22,490 nt of DNA from Myxococcales bacterium. GTDB lineage: Bacteria > Myxococcota_A > Bradymonadia > UBA4248. Shown here one piece after another: positions 1 to 6,437 of this stretch. Each line of letters starts with the position of its first letter. Position 1 is the first letter of the stretch. A program made the translations under genes and the position numbers. The notes under the pieces are model-generated. The model was given only the letters and a program-made list of their open reading frames with translations. It searched no databases and had not been told where the DNA came from. The DNA lies in assembly GCA_004554395.1 (NCBI GenBank), contig SFMP01000101.1, positions 1 to 22,490 of the forward strand, read 5' to 3'.

Positions 1-3
1 GAA

Positions 4-185
4 TAGCCGTGCGTATGCGCGCAACGCAGTGAGCACATAGCACGGCTGCGGAGGCGTATGCGCGCAACGCAGTGAGCACATAGCCGTAGCCCCATTAGCC
101 GTGCGTATGCGCGCAACGCAGTGAGCACATAGCACGGCTGCGGAGGCGTATGCGCGCAACGCAGTGAGCACATAGCCGTAGCCCC
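4..185. repeat. Two tandem 92-bp repeats made of hairpin elements
   Basis: Bases 4-93 and 96-185 are identical, giving a 92-bp period. Each unit holds two copies of a 30-bp core, so the core occurs four times, at 11-40, 54-83, 103-132 and 146-175. The core starts GCGTATGCGC and ends CACATAG. Arms outside the first core are perfectly complementary (AGCCGTGC at 5-12, GCACGGCT at 40-47). Arms around the second core (44-51 and 84-91) pair with one G-T. Inside the arms TAT (14-16) pairs with ATA (37-39), and G13 is left unpaired. The array may continue left of the window. No protein-coding role is visible. Confidence 0.9.
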
Positions 186-340
186 CACACTATTATCATA
201 TACGCTTTTCATCAACCGGCGTACTGGGGTATGCAGAAGATGCGCAAACGAGCGGAAGTTTTCAACATAAATATATACATAGATTTGATACATTTTTTTG
301 CTCATTTGATGAAGATACCAGGAAGCAAGGAGGAGGGCGC
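186..340. other. AT-rich non-coding stretch
   Basis: This 155-base stretch lies between the hairpin repeats and the short ORF at 341. From about 255 to 320 it is strongly AT-rich, with runs such as ATAAATATATACATAG and ATTTTTTTGC. It ends in a strong Shine-Dalgarno sequence (AAGGAGGAGG, about 327-336). A TTGATA at 285-290 could be a -35 element, but I see no convincing -10 at normal spacing. It could serve the doubtful ORF at 341 or be the leftover front of a lost gene. Confidence 0.4.
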
Positions 341-394
341 ATGAGCACACTGACACGTGTGATTGTGGCCGATGACGCAGATGCGCAAACGAGC
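238..394. repeat. 16-bp direct repeat pair, 141 bp apart
   Basis: The 16-mer AGATGCGCAAACGAGC occurs at 238-253 and again at 379-394. Between the copies lie the AT-rich stretch, the Shine-Dalgarno and the first 13 codons of the ORF at 341. Direct repeats around a promoter-like segment can mark a local duplication, an insertion target duplication or a recombination site. Nothing here separates these options. Confidence 0.75.
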
Positions 395-529
395 AAAAAA
401 TTACCAGCCGAATTCTTGCTTAATCCAAAACGCATTACTGAAATATTTTATACGTGGGGCTTTTTTGCGCTCTATCGTTACAGCAGCAACATCGCACCGG
501 TAGACGGCTTTTTGACGTTCCATTTTTGA
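341..529 (+). CDS. Doubtful 62-residue ORF, possibly the front of a lost gene
   Basis: I do not recognise this product. The start is well formed: AAGGAGGAGG sits about 5 bases before the ATG, and the first 18 codons read MSTLTRVIVADDADAQTS, a plausible protein beginning. From about codon 21 the frame runs antisense through the 3' end of the yraN-like gene (stop at 401-403 on the other strand), so the rest of the sequence is explained by that gene. The likeliest reading is a translation start whose body was lost, or a chance ORF. A functional 62-residue protein is possible but unsupported. Confidence 0.2.
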   Translation: MSTLTRVIVADDADAQTSKKLPAEFLLNPKRITEIFYTWGFFALYRYSSNIAPVDGFLTFHF

Positions 530-934
530 TATATAATATTTAATCGCCGATGCCAATTTTCTTTGTTTGGCGGCCGTGACATTCATTTGTGGGGAAATGG
601 CTTGTGACGATGATCGCGATTTGACTTCGATGAAAGCGATCGTGTTGCAATTGGGGAGATCGGCGCCGTATTTATAGGCGATGATGTCGATTTCGCCGTA
701 TTTTGTGGCGTAATTTCGGGCCATGATATGCCAATTTCGCTGTTTGAGGTACCAAATGACGAGGTTTTCGGCACATCGCCCGAGTTTGGCAGTGAGCGTT
801 TGAGCGGTAGGTGTATATTTCTTTTGCGACGAATGGGTTTTGCACGGCGATTTGCGCATGCGGCTTCGGCATGCGTGTTCGTCGTGTGCATTGTATTGTT
901 GTGAATGGCGATCGTGGCGTGACTGCGTAGACAT
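401..934 (-). CDS. yraN: YraN/UPF0102 family PD-(D/E)XK nuclease-like protein
   Basis: Residues 52-177 match the UPF0102/YraN family: GRCAEN near 52, ARNYATKYGEIDIIA at 72-86, FIEVKSR at 101-107, and a closing IKYFSNAF. Glu56, Asp83, Glu103 and Lys105 form the expected PD-(D/E)XK metal site and are all present, so a nuclease activity is possible; the cellular role of YraN proteins is not settled. The family is usually about 120 residues. This one has about 50 extra basic, His-rich N-terminal residues. The first ATG is preceded by GAGG at good spacing, which supports the long form, but Met26 is an alternative start. It lies downstream of the helicase on the same strand, 115 bases away, and not beside rnhB or lppC genes as is common for yraN. 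DnaA boxes lie in its upstream gap. Confidence 0.85.
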   Translation of the reverse strand: MSTQSRHDRHSQQYNAHDEHACRSRMRKSPCKTHSSQKKYTPTAQTLTAKLGRCAENLVIWYLKQRNWHIMARNYATKYGEIDIIAYKYGADLPNCNTIAFIEVKSRSSSQAISPQMNVTAAKQRKLASAIKYYISKMERQKAVYRCDVAAVTIERKKAPRIKYFSNAFWIKQEFGW

Positions 935-951
935 GGTTTATACCTCATATT

Positions 952-978
952 GATAGAATGAATAGAATTGATAGAGTT
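952..978. repeat. Three AT-rich 9-mers beside the DnaA boxes
   Basis: Three consecutive 9-base units read GATAGAATG, AATAGAATT and GATAGAGTT. They also contain TAG/AAT triplets like those called DnaA-trios next to DnaA boxes at some bacterial origins. A GC-rich spacer (981-1000) separates them from the first box at 1001, and AT-rich sequence (937-951) lies on the other side. This is the order expected of an origin unwinding element, but the match is by eye. The stretch also lies just upstream of the yraN-like start and may belong to its leader. Confidence 0.5.
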
Positions 979-1000
979 GACTGGCGTGAGCCGTGGTGGC

Positions 1001-1106
1001 TGTGGATAAGATATGGACAACTTGTGGATAAATGGTGCGCGCCTGTGGATTACTTTTGTGAATCTGTGGGCAGATCGTGGTTTTCCTGTGGATAAACTGT
1101 GAATAA
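1001..1106 (-). other. Phased DnaA-box array, candidate replication origin
   Basis: Read on the minus strand, TTATCCACA occurs perfectly at 1001-1009, 1023-1031 and 1087-1095. One-mismatch boxes lie at 1044-1052 (TAATCCACA) and 1098-1106 (TTATTCACA). A weak match (plus-strand TGTGGGCAG) is at 1065-1073. All face the same way. Start-to-start distances are 22, 21, 21, 22 and 11, close to whole turns of the helix, as for cooperative DnaA binding. The array runs from the helicase-yraN gap into the last codons of the helicase gene. No dnaA, dnaN, gidA or parAB gene is in the window, so it could be the chromosomal origin, the origin of a secondary replicon, or a DnaA titration or control site. Confidence 0.7.
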
Positions 1107-3026
1107 CTCGCACGGCGTCGATGGCGGTGGAAGCCCAAAAACGGTGCGTATGATGGGCATTTGGCGCGCGATGATGGCGGCAGACGGGCCGAGGGAAGTG
1201 GCAAGAGTGCGGGTGAGCCTGGGGAATAGGCACGCACGCCCGATGAAATCGAAGAAATGCGATCGTGCTACTTCGTCGTAGGCATATTCGCGTTTTAGGG
1301 CTTTCCATAGGGGGGAGAGCGACTTTTTGACAGCGGCGAGCGACGTATGATGAATGCGCCCAAAAGTCGTTTGTCGATGTGAATTGTGGCTGTGTGACGA
1401 TGGTTGAAATATTGAATGATTTGGTGCGATGGGGATCCATTGCCCGGCAAAACGCGCCCAATGATTTGGGAATCGGTCGGTTGAAATGCGTATTGCAGCA
1501 TCGAATGTTGGGGGTAGCCATTGAGAATGCCAAGTTTGTAGAAGTCGCCGACGCGATTTGAGGCGTTGGTCGATGGCATTGGCAAATGTAGAAAAAGATG
1601 AAATGTTTTTTGGATAAGACGGTGTATAAAAGTGGACGGATTTTGCCGATTGCCCGATGCGCAGTAGTCGTCCCTCGCGTTGTATTTGCGTTGCAGGGTT
1701 CCATGGCATGTCGAGATGGATGAGATGGTTGGCGCGTTGCAAGTTGTGACCGCTCGAGAATGCATCGCTACAAATGACGACTTTAGGCGGAGAAATGTTT
1801 GAAATTGTATAAAAATCGTGCAATGGGCACGATGCATCGAATGCAGTTTCGACGAGTTCGCGTTTACAAGTCGATTTTCCATAACGCGCTACACGCGCGG
1901 TGAGCAATGCAAGCGGGCGATTCAATTTGAGATGATCGGCATAATAACGCGCCGTATCGGCGTATTGCGTAAATAGGACGACGGAGTCGTTGATTGGAAT
2001 GGCGTTGATGATGTTTTGAATATTTCGAATGGCGATATCGTCGCCGAGTTGTGATAATAATAAATGGGCGCGTTTCATCGATTGTAATGTTTGATTCACG
2101 GCATATTTCGATGCGTCGTCGAGTTTTCTGCCATAGATCATGTCGTCGAATGGGAGTAACAATTGGCGCCCCGAGGCGCCCATAAGCGAGTAGAATTCGC
2201 GTTTCGACAAGATACGATTGCCGTGTATTTGTGCATTTTTATAATAGTGCATGAGTCGTTCGAGAGTGAGTTTGCAAGATGTCGGATGGCTGAGCAACCG
2301 ATGCATGAGGACATGAGAGAGGATCGGCGCTTCGCGTATGACGTCGTCGCTATCGTAAATATATATTTGAATCGACAAAAGAGTATCGACGATATCGGCA
2401 AGCGTTTGAGGATTTTGCACGATGGGATTGGCATAGGAATGGCGGCAAATGCTTGTCTCGGCGGTCGTTTGAGGGATTTGGTCGTCGATACAAATCGCGC
2501 GAGCGAATTGTTGAATCATATATTTATCGAAATACTTTTGTGCCGATGGGTAGCCGCACAATTGGACGAGAGCATAGATATCGTTCCAACTCATGGTGAC
2601 GGGAGTAGCCGTCATGAGGCAAATATAGTGATAGGCGGTATATTGTTGTGCGAAATGGAAACGCTTTGTCGATGGATTTTTGAGCGCATGTGCTTCGTCG
2701 AAAATCCAAAGGATGGGGCGATTACCGTCGAAATCGATTTTTGCGAGGCTGAGCATTTGATAGGACGCAAATTGTATATATAATTGAAACGAAGCCGCCA
2801 CGCGTAGCCACATTTCGCGCAGATGCGCGGGAGCGACGACGATAACAGCGATATTGGGAGTGATGGGATCGCAGAGCATGCGTTGTATGATATTGCATGC
2901 GATATACGTTTTGCCCGACCCCGTCGGCGTTGCAATCATCGCACAATGATGTGTCGTGAGGCGATGATGGGCGGTGTTCGCGATGTTGGCTTGCGTTGGC
3001 GTCAGTTGTGGTGTGTGTTGACTCAT
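1050..3026 (-). CDS. SNF2-like superfamily 2 DNA helicase/translocase
   Basis: This 658-residue protein has the full superfamily 2 motif set. Walker A is ATPTGSGKT at 32-40, the DEAH box is at 110-113 within FDEAHALKN, and motif III is TATP at 139-142. The second RecA lobe has motif V around CSDAFSSGHNLQ and motif VI QREGRLLRIGQ near 446, close to the SNF2 pattern. It should be a cytoplasmic ATP-driven DNA translocase or helicase. The last 150 residues resemble nothing I know. Its ATG overlaps the methyltransferase stop as ATGA, so the two are almost certainly translated together and probably act together in restriction or phage defence. The stop codon and the last 19 codons are built from DnaA boxes. 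The motif VI form is similar to helicases of DISARM-like systems, but subfamily assignment needs a profile search. Confidence 0.9.
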   Translation of the reverse strand: MSQHTPQLTPTQANIANTAHHRLTTHHCAMIATPTGSGKTYIACNIIQRMLCDPITPNIAVIVVAPAHLREMWLRVAASFQLYIQFASYQMLSLAKIDFDGNRPILWIFDEAHALKNPSTKRFHFAQQYTAYHYICLMTATPVTMSWNDIYALVQLCGYPSAQKYFDKYMIQQFARAICIDDQIPQTTAETSICRHSYANPIVQNPQTLADIVDTLLSIQIYIYDSDDVIREAPILSHVLMHRLLSHPTSCKLTLERLMHYYKNAQIHGNRILSKREFYSLMGASGRQLLLPFDDMIYGRKLDDASKYAVNQTLQSMKRAHLLLSQLGDDIAIRNIQNIINAIPINDSVVLFTQYADTARYYADHLKLNRPLALLTARVARYGKSTCKRELVETAFDASCPLHDFYTISNISPPKVVICSDAFSSGHNLQRANHLIHLDMPWNPATQIQREGRLLRIGQSAKSVHFYTPSYPKNISSFSTFANAIDQRLKSRRRLLQTWHSQWLPPTFDAAIRISTDRFPNHWARFAGQWIPIAPNHSIFQPSSHSHNSHRQTTFGRIHHTSLAAVKKSLSPLWKALKREYAYDEVARSHFFDFIGRACLFPRLTRTLATSLGPSAAIIARQMPIIRTVFGLPPPSTPCELFTVYPQENHDLPTDSQK

Positions 3027-6000
3027 GATACATCACCTCGTTCGTCGTTAGTGATAGTTTGTTGAAATAGCGGCAGTGATGGCGTCGCATGTGGATGCCG
3101 TAGTGAGGAAAGGGGCTTTGTATGGCGTTCGATAGCGGCAACGCATTTATCGCACAAAAGATCGATGTCGTTTTGAATAGTGGCGAGAGCCGAGTTTGGT
3201 GTTTCAATTTTCGAGGCGATATCGTGTGCTTTTCGCGAAAGTGTTGACAATTTGGCGATATATGGTTTTGCCAAAGTATCGTCGAAAGGCCATGGAATCG
3301 TATCGACGAGCCAAGCAAAGAAGCGGCGATAGCCGCCTCGTGCGTGTTCGGCGCGCGTATTGCAATAATTGCGAACGTATGCAGAATTGAGCCAAGCGGC
3401 GAGCAAATAGCCTTCGTCGTCGGTTTGGACGGGGATGTAATAAACAGTATTGATAGGTATAATTTTTATATCATTACAATAACTCGCTTCGAATCGTTGT
3501 GCGATATCACGCCAGACGACTTTTTTGTGGTTGAGCGTCGGGCTAGCGCCTGCGATGGCATGGCGTAGAGGTGGACGCGTCGTCTTTCGTTCGTCGAGCC
3601 TGGGGGCTACGCGTTCAAACCAGCGCTGCGCATGAGGCGGGAGCGAACGCAAAGGCTGCGACAGTAGCGCCATATTGTGCGGAATGACGATGTTTTGTTG
3701 TGGCTTTGCGCAGTAGGGGCGAATATCGCAACCACGAAGGACGTCGTAGATCAATGTCGATTCGATGGGGACGATGGCGTTTTCGTAGGCGAATTGCACG
3801 ATTTGCGTATCGTCGATCGCCGATATGCTCTCCGATGTGTTCGCGATGTCGCCGATGCGCTTGCAAACATAGACGTCGTTTGCGCCCGTGCAAATGCCGC
3901 GTCGCACGTCGAATCGCATTTTGATAGACGGGACGCGCAAAGCGAGTTTCGGGGGGGAATCGCGTTCTGCCAATTCAATGCGAGCGATCCATGGGGAAGG
4001 CGCAGAAAGTGCAGTATTATTATCATTTATCGAAAGAATAATCGATGCCGGATAAGTCGCAGCGCCGAAAGCATTGTGCACGGTCTGGCTCCAATCGCAG
4101 AGATCGAGTAGGTGTGCATGGTTTTCGATGAACGATCGAAATGGTTTATACGAAGGCGCCGAAAAGAGTTTATTGGGCACGAGCATGGCGACGCAGCCCG
4201 TTTTTTTGACGAGTCGGAGGGCTTTTTCGACGAACAAACTGCTGATATCGGCAGATTGCGCGCAATGGCTGAGATCGCGCGATGGCTGTGCACATTTATA
4301 ATGAAGTCGCAGTATCGATTGCTTTTCTTTTGGGAGTACGTGCAAGCCGAACCACGGCGGATTTCCGATGACGAGGTCGAACCCGCCTTGGTCGGCGACT
4401 TCGGCATAGGTGAGGTCGAAGCCTAGGTGCATGGAATCGGAGCGCGATTGAGCGATATATCGGCGTTGTCGTTGGAGATCGGCAATTCGCTTCTTTTGAA
4501 GGGGACTTGGGATTGGGGAGGATTCAAAAATATTCTTTCGCGAAACAGATAATTCTTTGATGGCAATTTCGTATTGTTGTTCGATTTTTGCATAACATGC
4601 ATCGCTGATCGAAGCCGAGCATCGTTCGATTTCGAGTCGCAATCGCTTCTTTTTATAGCCGTGTGCCGTTTTGAATTGGCGCAAGACGTGTGGCATGTGT
4701 GGCGGAATGGCGTTTGGTGGGATTCCGAGGTGTCGTTGCCATTGCGCCAAATCGAGCAATGCATCGCCGCATGAAATGTTGAGTTCGAGGTTTGGGAGCG
4801 GGATGAGTTCGCCGTCTTTTGGCGCATATCGGATGAGTTCGAGCCATAGTCGGAGTTCGCAGATTTGGGTAGCGGCGGGCAAGATATCGATGCCGTAGAG
4901 ATTTGTCGTGAGTATGTATTTGGCGAGTTGCGTGCGAGTGATGGGGCGAGAGAGGGCGACGGCGATGTCGGAGCGCAGGGCGAGTAGGCGGTCGAAAGCG
5001 GCTTGCAAGAAGGCGCCGCTGCCGGCGGCAGGATCGAGTATTCGGATTTGCGCAAGTCGTTTATCGATGCGATCGAGTTGTTCGTTTGGGATGGCGGAGA
5101 GTTTTCGATGAAACAGTGCGTGTATGTCGTCGCGATCGAGGTGGAATTGGAGCCCGATCCACGTTTCAAAAGCGCGATCGACGATAGCTTGGGCCAGTGG
5201 CATTGGCGTATAGAACGATCCAGACGACTCTCGTAGCGATGCGGGCATGAGTATTTCGAATATGTGGCCGAGCATCCATGGATCGAGGGCATGGGATCGC
5301 CTTTCAATGGAATCGCGAGGATCTGAATTATCTTCGGCGGCGGAAGTGTTCCACGAATATGGTTCGAAGAGCGAATGTAGAATTGAAAGAATCGTCGAAT
5401 TTGGAACGTCGATTTTTGTCGACGCCGCTTCGATTTGGAGCGGGGCAAAGAGGCCGCCATTGAGAAATGGAATATTGCCCAATCGCTTTGCCTTTGCGTT
5501 ACGGCGAGCATGTGGCTTGTTGAGCGTATCGAAGAAGAGCGGTCGAATCGTCGATCGGTATATGGAGCGGGCGTTTCGTTCGTCGTCGGCGGCGGCTTCG
5601 AAGAGGAACGATTTGCGGCCGTCGAGTGCGCCGCGATCGGCGATATTGGCGATGAATAGGAGTCGCAAGAGCGTCGTGAGAGTGAGTTGTTGCGTCGGCG
5701 CATTGGCACCGATGTTTTGCCACGAGGCATCGAGAAGATCGAATGCCTTTTTGAAATCCCGAACAAAATTCGATTCGATATTCTTTTTTCCAAATCTTTT
5801 ATCGATTTCGTAGACGAATTTGAGATAATCGCCGTGTAAAGACCAGAATTCGTCGTCGTTCCATGGGATGTTTTTAGCGACGATATATCGAGCTTCGATG
5901 GGCGACATGGCGTAGAGCGCGAGAGAATTGGCGTTTAAATCGACGACGATAGAGGCAGGTTCTTCGGTGAAAATGGATTCGATGGCAATTTTATTCGGTG

Positions 6001-6145
6001 GAGATGAGATGGCGACGAATATCGAGCACCATTCGCACGTGCCGGCGGCGACGATGCCTGGGGTGCTTGGCGTCGAGTCGAGAATTGGGGTCATGTTCCA
6101 TTTATCGATAGCTTTCTGAACAAACGCTGAATGAATGTCGTGCAT
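3023..6145 (-). CDS. Eco57I-like N6-adenine DNA methyltransferase with specificity domain
   Basis: This product of about 1040 residues should methylate adenine in a specific DNA site using S-adenosylmethionine. From the chosen start, GSFYTP (motif X region) lies near 308, DPAAGSGAF (motif I, cofactor site) near 371, and GNPPWF (motif IV, catalytic) near 593. RRGICTGANDVYV near 735 resembles the C-terminal specificity domain of TaqI/Eco57I-type enzymes. The N-terminal third resembles that of BREX and type IIG methylases (LLRLLFIANIADRGALDG, IPFLNGGLF), but I see no clear PD-(D/E)XK nuclease motif there. A longer reading from 6196 adds 17 residues, but only the ATG at 6145 has a proper AGGAG in front. 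It is first in a minus-strand run with the helicase (4-base overlap) and yraN. It could be a stand-alone modification enzyme, or the marking component of a defence system. Confidence 0.92.
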   Translation of the reverse strand: MHDIHSAFVQKAIDKWNMTPILDSTPSTPGIVAAGTCEWCSIFVAISSPPNKIAIESIFTEEPASIVVDLNANSLALYAMSPIEARYIVAKNIPWNDDEFWSLHGDYLKFVYEIDKRFGKKNIESNFVRDFKKAFDLLDASWQNIGANAPTQQLTLTTLLRLLFIANIADRGALDGRKSFLFEAAADDERNARSIYRSTIRPLFFDTLNKPHARRNAKAKRLGNIPFLNGGLFAPLQIEAASTKIDVPNSTILSILHSLFEPYSWNTSAAEDNSDPRDSIERRSHALDPWMLGHIFEILMPASLRESSGSFYTPMPLAQAIVDRAFETWIGLQFHLDRDDIHALFHRKLSAIPNEQLDRIDKRLAQIRILDPAAGSGAFLQAAFDRLLALRSDIAVALSRPITRTQLAKYILTTNLYGIDILPAATQICELRLWLELIRYAPKDGELIPLPNLELNISCGDALLDLAQWQRHLGIPPNAIPPHMPHVLRQFKTAHGYKKKRLRLEIERCSASISDACYAKIEQQYEIAIKELSVSRKNIFESSPIPSPLQKKRIADLQRQRRYIAQSRSDSMHLGFDLTYAEVADQGGFDLVIGNPPWFGLHVLPKEKQSILRLHYKCAQPSRDLSHCAQSADISSLFVEKALRLVKKTGCVAMLVPNKLFSAPSYKPFRSFIENHAHLLDLCDWSQTVHNAFGAATYPASIILSINDNNTALSAPSPWIARIELAERDSPPKLALRVPSIKMRFDVRRGICTGANDVYVCKRIGDIANTSESISAIDDTQIVQFAYENAIVPIESTLIYDVLRGCDIRPYCAKPQQNIVIPHNMALLSQPLRSLPPHAQRWFERVAPRLDERKTTRPPLRHAIAGASPTLNHKKVVWRDIAQRFEASYCNDIKIIPINTVYYIPVQTDDEGYLLAAWLNSAYVRNYCNTRAEHARGGYRRFFAWLVDTIPWPFDDTLAKPYIAKLSTLSRKAHDIASKIETPNSALATIQNDIDLLCDKCVAAIERHTKPLSSLRHPHATPSLPLFQQTITNDERGDVS

Positions 6146-6153
6146 GGTCTTTG

Positions 6154-6158
6154 CTCCT
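6154..6158 (-). promoter_or_regulatory. Ribosome binding site that fixes the methyltransferase start
   Basis: On the minus strand AGGAG ends 8 bases before the ATG at 6145. The upstream in-frame ATG at 6196 has no such site, so the shorter protein is preferred. Confidence 0.75.
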
Positions 6159-6437
6159 GTTTGTTTTGAGAAATGAAAAGCCGACATGTCGTGCACGAGT
6201 GTGTACGATCGGCAAAGCGAGATCCTTGTTCGCTACTTTATAGAGCGGGCAATTTTTCAGAATGTTTGCAGAAAAAATGCAAAAAGGAGCAAAAAACAGT
6301 ATAAGTGCGCGGAGCATGTTTCATCGCAAGCGGAGTTTCTTGGCGATGTGACATAGAGTCGTGCATCGATTGTTTATTGTGTTCGATGGTGCGATGGTTA
6401 AAACTCAAGAACGTGAAATCACGAGGAGTGCGGATAT
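6159..6437. other. Intergenic region between divergent genes
   Basis: This gap separates the leftward methyltransferase and the rightward lipoprotein gene and must hold promoters for both. On the minus strand TATAAA (6237-6242) is a possible -10 for the methyltransferase, but no good -35 is at the right distance. Between 6250 and 6300 the plus strand is A-rich. No RNA gene or repeat was recognised. Confidence 0.5.
6377..6404 (+). promoter_or_regulatory. Possible sigma-70-type promoter of the 6438 lipoprotein gene
   Basis: TTGTGT at 6377-6382 and TAAAAC at 6399-6404 are 16 bases apart, and would give a leader of about 27 bases before the ATG at 6438. The -35 is weak. The same 16-base spacing occurs in the better promoter candidates at 10283, 19873 and 19903. 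GAGGAG at 6423-6428 is the ribosome binding site. Confidence 0.35.

Noticed and set aside
11..175. CRISPR-like array: four identical 30-bp repeats
   Set aside because: The intervals are only 13 and 19 bases, the two 13-base intervals are identical, and the intervals pair with each other as hairpin arms. No cas gene is present.
583..1704. Long open frame of 373 codons on the minus strand
   Set aside because: It overlaps yraN and the helicase in another frame and reads as low-complexity His-, Pro- and Ser-rich sequence without domain patterns. Both overlapped genes are well supported.
4423..5793. 456-codon open frame on the minus strand within the methyltransferase
   Set aside because: It is a frame-shifted shadow of the methyltransferase: Ser- and Arg-rich, with no motifs.
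3023..6145. Complete type IIG restriction-modification enzyme
   Set aside because: No N-terminal PD-(D/E)XK motif could be found by eye, so the nuclease part cannot be claimed.
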